NCBI GenBank assembly: GCA_947179485.1
Contig: OX359245.1
Coordinates: forward strand, 57,461,067 to 57,525,066
Source of the DNA: Allacma fusca
Taxonomy: Eukaryota; Arthropoda; Collembola; Symphypleona; Sminthuridae
Reading direction: 5' to 3'
Length of the DNA: 64,000 bases
The notes under the pieces were generated by a model. That model saw only the letters and a list, made by a program, of their open reading frames with translations. It did no database searches and was not told the DNA's origin. Positions 21,367-34,005 of this stretch are shown here, piece after piece (the stretch's first letter is position 1; the number at the start of each line of letters is the position of its first letter). A program made the translations under genes and the position numbers.

Positions 21367-23280
21367 TCAGGTGACCCGGTAGGTATGCAAATTTCCTCCC
21401 TTGACATGTGAATCCGATTTAATCCAAGAAGTCCGTAGCATGCTTCTGGAGAGCTTATTTGAGATTTGTTTACCAGTAAACTTGCTAGAATTTAAAAGTT
21501 TTCCCTTAATCGTCCTATTGTTATCTCTATATTCATCCGTAACTTTCTTGAGTAGTCGCGAAAGTACTTGCTCAGGTTTACATATGTAATTGTGATTTCT
21601 CAGTAGAGAGCTCAAAATGCTGCAGATGAAAAGGTGAGTGATGATTGTTGCGGAATAAATTGATGGATGGAAGGGTGACTTTAAAAACTCATTTAATAAT
21701 AATTACAAGAGAAATAATACAAATAATTAGCCGTGTAAGGTCTTAAAAGCCGAGTAGGAGACTAAGGAAAAATGCATGGATTTTGTTCATATGACAGTTT
21801 ACACAAAGAAGCTTACGTATACAACGGAGGGAAAAGGTTCCAGATAAACTAAAAATAACATTGACCTGGATGGCAATGAGTCAAAGGACGGTTAATTATC
21901 ATCATGTATCTAAGTAGCTACAATTCCAGGTGCCACAAGAGCTACCTTGTAATTAATATACATAATCTTGGTAGTAGATAAGCTAGCAGTCGAAAGGTAA
22001 GAAATGTAAAGAAGTTTTGGAGTGAGAGACGAACGCAAACAAATTGGCAATGTATTTGGCACATGCACATATCGACAGAACGAATTGTATATCCATATTA
22101 GCCTGCTAGGCAACCACACCTTTAGAGTTATAATCATTTATGAAAAAAATCCATTTCTCTTTAAAAAAAACTGTGGGGCGTTTAACTGCTGATCGATTTA
22201 TGTCAATGTATTTGTCTTCTGAGTGGCCAACTTCTTATAAGAAATCGTCGTGTGGTAAATTTCGTCGGTTGTCTTTACGGTACGTTTCTAGCATGCATTT
22301 GATTTTGCTGGCTTGATCTTGACATTCCTTACACGTTTCATAACTCAGCGCCCCAGCAGGGACTAGTATCAGTGTTGACTGCATTGGAAATGAAGGAATG
22401 TGAAACCGGCAATATTTTTCGTCGTTTCGTTTCATACGTCGTCATGAATACGAATGCTTATGGCTTTTCTTGTCAGCGTTTGCGTCATTAGTTGTGGTAA
22501 TAAATTTATCAATAAATTGACACAATCAGTATATGTTGCAGCATTGTCTTCATGAAATTCGGGAGTTGGTTTAAGCCACACCATTCCGTGACGATGAGGG
22601 GATCCTGGATAGAATCAACAAAAACTACTGCAGATACATTTATTTTGTTGTTACGATTACTTGGAACATTAGTTGAAATAATTTACCATCTCTTTGGAAC
22701 TCCACACGGAAATTGCATTAGTTTTTAGCAAATTCTTCAAATATTCGCTAAATTTATGGTCAAAACATCGAGTAATAGGCACATGATCATTGCGAATTAA
22801 TTCATAGATTTGCACCTTTTCCATATTTTGAACATCAGTATCTTCAATGCAGTGTCCCGCTACATTGTGTATTTATAAATTCTGTCCATGTCAAATCGGC
22901 GGCCGAAAATGTCAGCAAGAATGCAGGAAAGCCCTTAATTTGGCGTATCATTGCCATCAATCGTTTTCTGTGTTTTCCAAGAATGCTGGTGAAGATCTCA
23001 CACCTTTCAGGAAACATTAGCCTTCATAATGTCTGATTATGAAGGCTATTACGTTTACTTGAATCCCGGAATAGACGGTCTAAGTTGTCCTGCAAATATT
23101 TTCGGAAATGACACAATTTCTGCCAATTCATCTCGATATAGTAGCATCGGAATTTGATCTTGATCTGGGCATATTCGAATTGCGTTTGCGCAAGTTAACG
23201 CATTATCGTCAAAAAGAGTTTCTGTTCTTCCATCGAGATCACCGAGGTCTTCGGATTGAATTACAGTTTCCAAAGGCACG
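21367..23280 (-). pseudogene. Rep (HUH endonuclease) remnant of the Helentron
   Basis: Readable blocks in order on the minus strand are: FPKIFAGQLRPSIPG (about 23100-23060); ERCEIFTSILGKHRKRLMAM then IKGFPAFLLTFSAADLTW (about 23005-22890); GSPHRHGMVWLKPTP (about 22605-22560), which holds the HxH-like core PHRHG; CRFHIPSFPMQSTLIL (about 22410-22365); and PESRVYFLKSKAEL near 21360. This succession is the Helitron_like_N/Rep domain that nicks DNA for rolling-circle transfer. Multiple frameshifts and stops separate the blocks. Confidence 0.7.
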
Positions 23281-24890
23281 CAATTTGAATTATGTTCTTC
23301 AGCGGAGTCAAATGGAATAATGTCTGCATCTGGTTATTTCACAAGTATTGACCAATATTTCAACACTTGGTTGTGCTAATTGGTTGTAATAATAGTGATT
23401 ATGCACAGATGCGTATATGTAATTACAATTATTAGAAACGAAAATAACATTTGCAAATAAAACACATTTGTACTTTATAGTGCTTCAAAATTATTTGCTA
23501 TTTTTGATTTGAGTTGGACTGCCTGCAATAATAAAACAACGTAATTGTATGCAATGTGTATGCTACCTTTCGCTTTGAAATACCATTGAGTGTAACACAA
23601 ATGTCATTTGCAAATTTGTAATCGGAATTACCATATTACTATAGATCAGGGGTTTAAACTATTGAGTTGGTTACTGTGGATTACATTGGAGTATGAGCAA
23701 ATCAATTACCTACAAAAAATATAATATGTTCGTTTTTGAAGTATCGTAGCGTACTATATCGTAAACATTTGACAGCATAATAACAGAATTACCATATAAT
23801 TATGTATTTATTTGCTTGTTTGATTTTGTACTTATAACATTATTTTTTATAATTACGACGACACAACATCGAAGTATCATTGTGCTCACTTCGTCCAGAG
23901 GTATTTACTATATTTCAGGCAACAAGGAGTACATTAGGTTTCTGAAAACTCCTTTTGTGGGTTTATTTATTTCATCCGGGTAAAATTTGTTCCTGACAAA
24001 CAGAAGTCAAGACTTCGGTGGTAACGTTACGATTATTACAAAGAATTTATGTCATACTTAGTAATTTCGATCATCTTTATTGATTTCAACATTCTATTTT
24101 GCATCTAGGTACGTTTCAACGATAAGTTTTGCACGAGTTGTGGAACACTCATCGTGAATGTTTATGTCATTGATCCGAAATGCTGTTTTTGTTGTTTGAA
24201 AACGTTCCCTATTTTCGACATAATCCAAAGCATTGACGGGTTTAGAAAGTGCTGCCGATGTTCCCATTTGTCCCATGGTACGTACTACATATAAATTTAC
24301 TTAAATGGTAGTAATATTTTAATGATACTGATTCAACGCATCGTAGTTTCAATACGTCGTTCCATTTTATTTTTTAACTTTGAATTGAATAGCCGTTTGG
24401 AAGTTTTGTCGAAGCTGTGGTTTGCTTAGAAAAGTGAACACGAGAAGCTTCACCAAAATTTTTCGATGAGAACGAAGTCTTACGCAGATGCGCAAACTGA
24501 CTTGCAAGGTTTCAAGCACCATTTGGCTACCGCCGAAGAGCTAAGAAATATCGCCGAGTTAGGTTATTTTGCATTCGAAGATGATAGTCGGCATGTAGAT
24601 ATTAAGAAATCTGATTAAAACGACAAAAACGATAGTTTTTGTCGGAAAGGATAGTTTTTTTAGAAACTCTAGAAATTTCAAAGTTTCAATTAAATGACCC
24701 TCCCGGTTATTTCCAGCACAACTGGACCGATTTTGATGACATTTTGTATCATCAATACGAGCTCAACATATACTATGTACATCATCTCCAACTTACTACC
24801 GAATCGGGTTTACCCCGGAGGAGCGTCTACGTCGCCCCTTCGCGCAAGCAGTAAATTATCGCGAAGCGATGATTTTTCTTATGTGGATTA

Positions 24891-26620
24891 AAATTTATCA
24901 ATCATTCCCGTCCATAAATACTTAGTTACTCTATACCCAATCAGTTTCCTTTTAGGCTGGTAGATTTGAAAGATTAATTGAATTTTGGCCTACAGTTTGT
25001 CTCGTTGAGCTTTTGAAGACCGATTTTGGTGTTGTTCTCGTGGCTATCGGCGACACTTGTCAAATGTGTCTGCGCAGAATTTGGGTAGATACGGTTAAGT
25101 AATATTATACAAACCAATTTTTAATATGTTACCGTACAATTACCGTTTTTATTTTCGAAACCAAATGGGAAAACTTAGATTATGGTCTAGATTATTACGC
25201 AACAACAGCTAAAAAATAATAAACTTAGAGAATAGTTTACTTCCAATTCATTACTTGAAGGTTGATATAAGGTTTTGCATGGCTGCAAAAATGGATTCTT
25301 GATTAGTGTTCAGAAAGCTTTTTTGAAAAATAAATATAGTGAGGTATTATAAAAAGCGAGGTACGTGTAGGAATTCGTACGTGAAGAATTCCTAAATGCA
25401 TTCTAACGTTAACATATGACTTGGGGAGTGACACAAATGACATCATCACAGTTGAAGCCATTTTGATACTCCCCCACCCCCTCATCATTGGGAATCAGGT
25501 TTATACCAGCCACCCACCCTCCTTGAATTGTGATATCATGAATGCGCATTGTATGTTTAAAATGTTGTAGTAGCCGGTAATTTTGAATCCACGTGGATTG
25601 ATAATTAATTAAAAATAATTAAAAATAAACAATGCATTCCACTTTAGCATTCATCTATTTTTAAAAAACTTTTGAGAAAGGAATAGGATTTCGGGATTTC
25701 ATCTCATAATTAGACCACAGTGACGATTGTTCGGCTTAAAGTTCATCATGAACGAGGAAAACAACGTATGGAATTATTTTTGTTTTTATTATAGTTTTAT
25801 ATTATTAGGGCATTATTTTATTTCGTGAAAATATTTGTTATTAATTTATTGTAGTCAGTATAGATGTATTTGACGAAATACAGCGATGGCATTATGTAAG
25901 GAAAAATTTACCCAGCCACTATGTCACTTACTGTCACTATATCCCGGGTTTAACCTACCTACTCCGCTGGTGATATAATTTGCGTTACTTCCCTTATACT
26001 GGTAATAATAAGATAAGCATAATGACTGGGAAAATAGTAACAATGATTGTTTAATAAAGTTCATAAATAAATTCCTTCTCTGCCTCAAATTTATGGCATC
26101 ACTTAAACAAATGTTGACCCAATGCAGTGCAAGATAAATTTGGGGAAATCTGAAAAGTTGGGAATAGTCACGCGTTGTGATTTAGAGGTCTCCAAATCAA
26201 CCAAATGAAATTTCTTCCAAGAATATTAAATTACACAGATAACCAAAGTAGTTTAGCATTATTAGTCTCCAACTACCATCGTGGCGGGATGATTTTAAAG
26301 TTTAGTGTCTTGGGAGAGCATTACGAGAGTTGGATGATGTGTGCAGATGGATGTGAGCTGTACCCAAAATATTATTGCACAATAAAACTAAAAAGGCTTG
26401 GTTGTACACACAATGCAATTACTTACACATCATTTGTTGCCAGATTCGTGAGAACAGCTTCCTTAAATATCTAGTGTTCCCTCGAAAATGATAATGAATT
26501 TGTTAACCGTTTGATGCGTTTATACGACTAGCAAATTTGCAATTCACAAGATCATTAGTTAACTAGCATAAGTATAGCGATTTGAAGAAAACTTTTGTTA
26601 ATAAAACAAGTTTACATGTG
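24891..26620. other. Intergenic, no gene seen
   Basis: Short frames only. From about 26060 to 26480 the sequence is homologous to 37930-38300 (3' flank of receptor E), with CTGC..CAAATTTATG, TTGACCCAAT and CTCCAAATCA..CCAA blocks in order. It therefore represents the 3' flank of a receptor unit. The piece 24891-26060 holds nothing I can name. Confidence 0.4.
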
Positions 26621-26629
26621 TCCAGAGTA

Positions 26630-26805
26630 GCGGAAGGGGACAAGGGGAAGGTGGAAGGTTAGATGGAATGTCTGGTGGAAGTTCAAGTGGAAGTTTGCTG
26701 CAAGGTGGAAGTCTGGTGGAAGTTACTTACATATTACAGTTTAACTATATGGGTAAGTGGAAGGTGGAAGGTAATTTTGTGTCCGGGAAAGTAGAACTCA
26801 GCCTT
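26630..26805. mobile_element. Fragment of the GTGGAAGG-word element
   Basis: Repeated GGTGGAAGGT and CAAGTGGAAGTTTG words lead into the terminus TCCGGGAAAGTAGAACTCAG. This is the same end as the right terminus of the element at 18712-19700. Only one end is clear, so it is a fragment. Confidence 0.5.
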
Positions 26806-27479
26806 CCACCGAAATCTGGCAACACCTTCCACCATAAGCAACATAGCCATCTGTAGTCTAGTTTCCGATTTACAAGGTGCGCACTGAAGGTAATTATTGA
26901 ATTGCCTAAGTAGCTATGCAACGCTTTAATTTATTTGGAAACGTAAGTTGCAATATGATTCGTGTCTTATATTCTAGTTTGGTTTGTTCTAGTTTGTTCT
27001 TGGTTAGTCGTTACGAAATTGGCAGTTTCATTCTTGCTGGACAGGCAGAGCAAATTGAAGCGATGAACACGTCAGTATTTATTGGCTTTACATTTATTAT
27101 GTTTAATATATTATTCTGATAAAATTAAAACAGATTTATAATTTTCATGTGCACAATTTTGGTTCAAGTCTCCGTTTAGTCTCTTTTATACATACAAATA
27201 TCTCTCACTGCATCTGCTCTAGATAGCATTGATAATTCTCACTTACTATTTCAGCCTTGTTTTTTACTGTTTATGCTGCCGTACCAATATAAGTGTAATA
27301 TGTTCACTTTTACATATTTTTGGCAGAAAAAATAAGAATTCAAGAGACGTTTTTAAATGAATAGACTCAAACCAAAACAAATACTGGCTGCAGGTAGTAA
27401 TAAAAACGAGGGCATTGAAGTATTTGTACAGAGTTGCATTTTATAGTATTTAGGTAAGGCTACAGAACGCAATTTTTTA

Positions 27480-27755
27480 AGCTGAAGGTGTACAAAGTAG
27501 AAGGTCAAGTGGAAGGTGTAAAATGGTGGAAGGTCAAATGGAAGGTGTAAAATGGTGGAAGGTCAAATGGAAGGTGTAAAATGGTGGAAGGTCAAATGGA
27601 AGATGAGGTGGAAGGTGAAGTGGAAAGTTTGGTGGAAGTTTAAGTGGAAGGTGGACTTCTGGCGGAAGTTACGTCCGTATTATAATAATGTTAATAAGTT
27701 TGTGAGTGGCAGGTGGAAGTAATTTTGTGGTCGGGAAAGTAGAACATAGCCGGCT
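27480..27755. mobile_element. Second fragment of the GTGGAAGG-word element, with tandem units
   Basis: Three tandem units built on GGTGTAAAATGGTGGAAGG (27505-27600) are followed by the terminus GTCGGGAAAGTAGAACATAG. It is homologous to 19500-19700. The bases between the two fragments (26806-27479) show no gene. Bases 27756-28598 are copied receptor 3' flank, similar to 37390-37900. Confidence 0.5.
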
Positions 27756-28598
27756 CAGCGACATGTGAACTTACCAAGCTAAACCTAAACCTAAATTAAT
27801 TATCTACCTTGGAAGTGGAAAATTTCTCAAGATAATTTATTGAAACGAGCAATGAAGAATATTTCGTAAAGGAAATCTTGTGAATACATTATCAATAATT
27901 GTTTCACGCGACTCCAACAACCGCAAAACAATTACCTTAGAGAATAATTTACTTCAAAGTCATTGCTTACGAAGAGCCTTAGTAGTACAGCATATTATGG
28001 TAATGAATTCTTACCTTATTCGAATGTGGAAAATGCTCTCAATTTTATATTATTAGGCGTATTAAACCCACTAATGCCCGAAAAGAGACCCAGCTGCTCT
28101 AGCCTCAAAAAGAAAAGATTTTCAAGATAATTTATTCGACATTACAATATATTATAATTTCTAACTAATTTAAAAACCAGAAATAACTCCTGAACAGTGT
28201 CATGATAACTATCGGTATTTGGTAACACCGCGACTAAAGCACAAATAATAGTAAATACTTTCATGTAAAGAAAACGTTTTACTTAAATGTAAATTTGAAA
28301 GGAATTTTTATATTTTTGTCCCTTTACAGCATCTATTTCAATATCACTTAGGTTGCCTAAATATAAACTCACTTTGAAAAATGACTTATTGTTAACATTT
28401 AAAAATGATCGTTTTTTAAACTCCATAATTATTTTCCTTCTCTGCTTCACATTTATGACTTCTGATAACCAAATTTTGACCCTCGGCAGGATATGACAGT
28501 AATTTTGGAAAATAAAGCTAATAAGATAGATAAAGGTAGAGGAAACAATACCAAAATCTTCGCTATAGTTAAGGAAAGTGGGTGCGTGTACCCGTACA

Positions 28599-28859
28599 CA
28601 GGGGTCAGATTTATGCAGGAAGACGGGAACAATCTTCAAGGTAAAACATTTTTCAGCAGAAAAATGTTCAAACTAGGTTGCAAACAGGGATCTTCAAATT
28701 TGTTGACCTTTTTTGGCAGGGATTTTTGAATTTTTTTGGATGTATTACGAAAATTGTTTTGTCAACAGGGAGTTTTAAACTTGCTTCGAACAGGGACATC
28801 AACACCAGGAGGGAAAATGAAAAAATCTTCCAGGGAGATTTAACTAAAATCGACCCCTG
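28599..28859. mobile_element. 261-bp hAT-type MITE
   Basis: Inverted termini CAGGGGTCAGATTT and AAATCGACCCCTG, with an exact 8-bp duplication CCCGTACA (28591-28598 and 28860-28867). The interior has CAGGGA/TCCCTG words and no coding. The paralogous site near 10040 (TACCCGTACATAAGATTCC) is empty. A related, longer but unbounded stretch with the same CAGGGA words is at 58985-59210. Confidence 0.9.
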
Positions 28860-28868
28860 CCCGTACAT

Positions 28869-30081
28869 TAGTGCCCCTCATGGGTACAGGTTTTACCCGG
28901 GTATTTGGGTACAGGTTCAGGTACAGGTACGTATCAGGTACATACTTTTTGTACCCATCCAATTTGGGTACAGGTTCAGGTTCAGTCGTTAGATACCTGA
29001 AAATTCAGGTTCAGGTTCAGGTATGGGTACAGGTTCAAAAACAAGTCTTTTTGGTATAAACCCATCAGGTACGGGTACTCACTGGGTAAATACCTGAACC
29101 TGAATATAAAATACCTGAACTTTCAGGTACTTCTCAGTCAATCATAATTTTCAAGTAAAGCCTGTAAATGTGTTGTTGAGCTTTAAAAACTCATCCGAAT
29201 TTTTGACCTTGAAACATGTTATATCAAAATTTATATGTATAACCTCAGTCATGAAAACTAATTCCAACATATAGGAACACGTGGATAGTTACCCAGCATT
29301 AGCTGGAATGATCAGAGATTTTTTAGCAGTTCCTGGAACCGGAGTACAGATAGAGCGATCCTTCTCCGATGGCCCAGTTTTTCTGACGCATAAAAGTTTT
29401 TATAAGAGTGGAGATACGGTAGGAAAGATAGGTTTTCTACAAGCTTGGCTGAAGTTAAAATCTGGGGAGTTTGAATCTAAACAAATGTTTTCTAATGCGA
29501 AATCAGGTTGCAAAACAAATTCTTAGTCGTTTAATTTCTCGGCATTATTGAAAGTTTAGAAAATATTACACTGCATTTGTATTGTTACATTGAACATATT
29601 CATATCGTAGACTTTGCTGTCTGTTACCTTTTCAACCTTTATGTAATCATTTATAGCTACTAATAATTCCAGTAATTACTTATTGTTAGTCATGCTTTCG
29701 AAGAATAAAAAATAATAAAAAATCTAATATGATAAATAAATTCATTAAGTCAAAATGTCTTGGTGGCAGATATTTTAATTTTTTATTTCGTGTAATATCT
29801 TAGGTAATCCTTTAAATTAGTACAATCGAAAATACCCGGGTAGGTACAGGTACTTTTAAAATATACCCGGGTACAGGTACTTTTTTGGGTACTTTTTGGG
29901 TACAGGTACTTTTCAGGTACAGGTACTTCTGATGGAGTTAGAGTACAGGTACAGGTTCAGGAAAATTGAACCCAGGTATTCAGGTACAGGTACGGGTATA
30001 GGTTCAAAAAATCCATGTACCCATGATTCAGGTACAGGTTCAGGTCCAGGTACAACATTTTTGTACCCATGCGGAGCACTA
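28869..30081 (+). mobile_element. Internally deleted hAT element (1213 bp)
   Basis: Termini TAGTGCCCCTCATGGGTAC and the complement GTACCCATGCGGAGCACTA, with an exact 8-bp duplication CCGTACAT (28861-28868 and 30082-30089). The ends are arrays of GGTACAGGTA words, as in the intact element at 53741-58334. The left duplication overlaps the right duplication of the neighbouring 261-bp MITE, so the two inserted into the same site in succession. Only the transposase 3' end is left inside. Confidence 0.92.
29281..29526 (+). pseudogene. hAT transposase C-terminal remnant
   Basis: An 81-codon frame containing SYPALAGMIRDFLAVPGTGV and then QIERSFSDG. It corresponds to the last exon of the intact transposase (57727-57984; there SFPTLAVMARDFLAVSGTGV and PIERTFSYG). 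It covers the conserved hAT dimerisation segment, including the catalytic-type E of IERSFS. All upstream exons are missing, so it cannot encode a transposase. Confidence 0.85.
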
Positions 30082-30315
30082 CCGTACATATAATTCCTTG
30101 CACACATAATGTACTTACACATCATTTTTTGGCGGATTAGTGAGAGCAGCTTATTTAAATATATGTATAGTGTTCCCGCCAGAACCAGACTACTTTAAGT
30201 TTTACATGCATTGAATTGTCAACGGCTGATTGTGAGTGGTTAATAGCAAATCTTCTATCAAAACAAAATTTCTTACCCGCAACAATCAGACATGGAAATT
30301 GTTCATATCTGAGAT

Positions 30316-31947
30316 TCACACGTGTGAACTGATCAGAAGTGTAGCAACAGCTCTCAAAATAAAGTCAATGTAGATTGGCGAGGACTCTCTCTCCATTGTG
30401 TGAAAGTTTCCGACTTTGATGCCAATATTTTCAGTAGATCTGACTTGCCTCTTCAGAATTGCAACCTCTTTCCCATGCATTCTTGTAACCATTGAACATC
30501 TTACCAATTCATTTTTTAAAGTACTAATACAATCAGGAATGGTAAAGGCTTTTCCGAAAGTTGCAATAAAAATAAAAATTGTGTAGAAGCCGACACCCAG
30601 GAAGAACATCGATGCAATCGGATGGTCAGAATATGACTTGATAGAAACAAACCATGAAGCTACCGACCCAACTAAATAGGTTTGCTTAATAACGTATATA
30701 ACTGAGGAATACCCACAGTTGAACAATCTGACAAACAGTTGCACATATCTGCTTTGAGCATAGCAACGTTTCAAGGCGCTCCTTTTTGGATTCTCCTTTC
30801 TGTAAAACAGTATTTGCATATCGTTTAATAATCAATGGCAGATTATGCAATTGTTATTAAATATAATTTTTTAGGATTTGTTACAGTGATCATGTTTCCG
30901 AGATTAAATATTTTTATCTATACTAAGCAGCAAATCTAAAATGTTAAATGCCAGTGCACCCAACAATTTAAAAGCTTAAAAGGTGCTTTTATTTTTACAT
31001 CTTATTTTATTATTATTTAAACATTTTTTTTATTAAACGGCTTTTTTGTGACAACAGCGACAATCCTGATAAATATTGCATTATGTTTAGGTAGTGAATT
31101 ATGTGTACATACCTCAACAGTGTTATATTACAATTTACAATGTGAGTGATTTTCTCCAAAAACAAGAGCATGGTCTCCAAAACTAGTACGACACTGGTAC
31201 CCGTTGAATGGGTTGTAATAGAATCTTGTATGAAGAGAATTATGCAAAACCAAGGACTTTGCCAGGTCACCGGTAGCATCTGATAGACGAGAAGTCTTGT
31301 ACAGATAAACGGTGCTAAAACCATGAAGACACTAATCATAACAGGTGCTACAAAAGGAGTCCAGATGGCAACCAGTTCTTTCCCAGAAAATTTCTTCCAA
31401 TGTGTCTTTTGTGATGACCCTATGTAAACATATTCGCATAACTGTTTCAGCACATTTTAAATGCAACCATATTCATTTTCCCAGACATGACATAAAAAGA
31501 ATTGTTTAATTCAGAAGCTTTCAACAATAATTTCTATAACGAAGAGAAATTAGAATGAGGCCAGAAAGATTATTCACCTTGTTGTTCGTCTTCGAAGATA
31601 AAGTTAAAAATTGTTGTTGTCACAACAGTATTTTGGATAATTGCAAATATCTCAACAGAAATACTCATAACGAGTGCTATTATAAGCACTAGGTGCATTC
31701 CCAAGTCATAAATTGTCGGTTTTCCGTCATGTTTTGATGTTAAAATTGCAAAGGAGTAAAGGCTTAAGGTCAACCGAAGGTGCTTATAAAAATGAAATAG
31801 AAGCCAAAAGTATTTTCTCGAATTAGTTGCAGGTCTCATGTAAACCCTTTGCCCTTTTGTGTGAACGACGTTTAATGGAAGCAAATTAAATCTTGATGTG
31901 AAAGCCGCGTATTGGATATAAAATTTTAAATCACTGGAGGAAAGCAT
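30316..31947 (-). CDS. Gustatory-receptor-like 7TM protein D (386 aa, 3 exons)
   Basis: Exons 31947-31578 (370 nt), 31419-31113 (307) and 30799-30316 (484), with the same donors, acceptors and phases as copy B. No stop or frameshift. Exon 1 differs from that of copy B at only five residues (in the RLVLS, SRHDEN and NTDV regions), so B and D are the closest pair in the array. The seven hydrophobic segments and the C-terminal VGNFHTMERESSPIYIDFI are kept. Exon 3 substitutions relative to B cluster in the loop before TM7 (MVTRMHGKEVAILKRQVRST). Expected role: membrane chemoreceptor of a sensory cell; the ligand is unknown. Confidence 0.7.
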
Positions 31948-32157
31948 TTTAGTTTCAGGAAAATAAACTGTCAGTCACAATTTTATTTACCAGAAAGGTG
32001 TAATTTTACTGCTATCGTCTCAAAGGTATGAACCATACTGACATTTACGTAAACCAGGGTCTCACAAGTAAAAAAGAATGCTCATCGACTGAAGTGGCAA
32101 ATTATGGAAATGTTTCAACCCGAGAACAAATTATTGCACAATTTGTTTAACTAAACG

Positions 32158-32732
32158 GTAGGGTTGGTCATACAGATATAGCGATACGATATTATCGTTA
32201 ATATCGTCCAATTTGGAAGAACGATATGCTACGATAATTCTCGTATATTTCACAGGATATATCGGGATATCTTAATATCGTTCTAAGAAGGTAGGATAGT
32301 CAAAAATTGCATACTGTGGACATCTGACGTATTTCATGCCCTAGAACGTGTCATCTGAACCGGAAGGATAGGTCAAAACGGTTCAATTCAGTTCAGTAAA
32401 AATTAATTCATTTCATTTCAGTACAAATTTTTCAATTGAACTAAATCGAAAACAACGGTTTCCGCAGATAAACTTAACGGTCAATCTGTTGCTGAAATGT
32501 TTGGCGTAGAATGATTCGTTTGAACTTTAATTTAAAGGAACACGATTCAATTTAATTCAAAGTTATGAACTGAATCAGTCGATTCAGTTTCATCTTGAAT
32601 TGAATCCAAATATTAGTGAATTGAATTGAACTGTACCGAAAATTTACAATTTGATTCGAATTAGTCCGAGCACTAGAAGAAATGATTAAACATACATTTA
32701 GAAACGTGAAAATGAAGCATATGACCAACCCC
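32158..32732. mobile_element. hAT-type MITE with ATATCG words, holding a second nested array
   Basis: Near-inverted termini AGGGTTGGTCATA and TATGACCAACCCC, flanked by ACTAAACG (32150-32157) and ACTAAACA (32733-32740), a 7/8 match. The left arm is rich in ATATCG (32175-32280). From about 32350 to 32690 a different array of TTCAATTC/GAATTGAA words appears and ends AGTCCGAGCACTA. That is close to the terminus of the 7510-8008 family, so a second miniature element seems nested inside. Confidence 0.7.
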
Positions 32733-32849
32733 ACTAAACAATAACAGGAAATTTTATTATATTTTCCCCAAAAATTGGTTTAGGCTAATTGTAAGTAATT
32801 ACTTTATGAAACTGTTTAATCATAGGGATTTTCGATTTGAAAATGCCAT

Positions 32850-33850
32850 GGCATATTTACTATCATGCTTCCCCCAAATGCCGGGGCATTTTCAATTTTG
32901 GGCAAATACTTGGAATTTGGGCAGTATTCGGCACGGGCATTTTCATTCCTGGGCATATTTTGCGTTTTGAGTATATTCAATTCAAATTTTCCGGTCAATA
33001 ACCTTTTCCAGACGATTTTGATCGCTGCTGTTACTTGCACTCGCTACTACTGCTCACTGCCCAGCAAACATTGTTATAACTAAAAACGATTACTCGACGT
33101 TTCTAACATAAGGGTAATTAAATCTGGTCAGTAGATAATTGTACGAGTTATTGTAGTTTTAAGACATCTAACGTCTAAATATTGTTGCTAATTGACTGTT
33201 GGTTAAACATTTCAACATTGAAATTGTTCCTGAATTATTTTTAATGTAGTAATCAAACATAACTCACATTTTGGAATGCACTTAACTATGACAACCTCGA
33301 CTGGCTTGTTTAGAAAAAGTTGATTTGAGAAAATTTATTTACACCGATTTTACTTCAGCCGAAATCTGAGAAATGGCTGCAGAGGATGAAACCTATACAA
33401 ATCAAAGTTCTGATGGTGAGGATTTTCTTGAGGACGCATTTATCATTCAAGAAGCATACATTTGAGAAGAACCATACATGTTTAATTATCTTCTGATTAA
33501 CGTTATACAAAATGCAACAGAGAATTACATTCGTCAATTCAATAAAAGCCCATTGTAAGATACACATCAAGTATCATTTGAAATAAAATACATTTGAGCA
33601 AAATTGCCATGTATGTAGGCCTTTTTTATTGACATTTGAAGATTTTATTTCAATAGTGAATATTGGCGTTTTTGGCTTCACGGCAATGCTGAGTTTTACC
33701 TACCAAGAATAATGAATATTCCCGACTAAAAATGCCCAAAATGCCGAAGATGCCCTGCCGAAAATCCCCAAATTCAGGGCATTTTCCCTATATGCCAATA
33801 CGCACAAAAATATTATACGTTGGCGTTTATTTCGGTCAATATAAATGATA
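32850..33850. mobile_element. Miniature element with GGGCAT words, copy 2
   Basis: Left array CCGGGGCATTTTCAATTTTG (about 32880) and right array ATGCCCAAAATGCCGAAGAT (33731), homologous throughout to 12180-13180. It occupies the same relative place upstream of receptor D as the other copy does upstream of receptor B. Exact ends are unresolved. A short open start near 33373 may be a transposase relic. Confidence 0.55.
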
Positions 33851-34005
33851 GCTATGGTTATCATATATACATACATACGAGCGCATTTTCAATCGACATT
33901 CCCTAATCATAGTCTGCTGCACATTTCCTATTAAATAGTTTCATGGACATTTCCTAGTGAATATTTCCCTGTACATTTCCTAATGAATTGTTTCCAGTTC
34001 ATGAA

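Larger units (their letters stand above)
16740..24890 (-). mobile_element. Decayed Helentron (rolling-circle transposon)
   Basis: Minus-strand remnants occur in the order Rep (about 23280-21370), PIF1-type helicase (about 20500-17990, interrupted) and an exonuclease/endonuclease-like domain (about 17960-17560). A C-terminal endonuclease is what separates Helentrons from canonical Helitrons. All domains carry stops and frameshifts, so the element is dead. Both ends share AAATTTCAAAGTTTCAATTA-type subterminal text (17215 and 24675). The right end also has a short hairpin, ATCGCGAAGCGAT. The outer limits are approximate. Confidence 0.7.

Noticed and set aside
28678-28992. Open frame of 104 codons on the plus strand
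   Set aside because: It crosses the junction of two separate insertions and a target duplication, so it cannot be a conserved gene.
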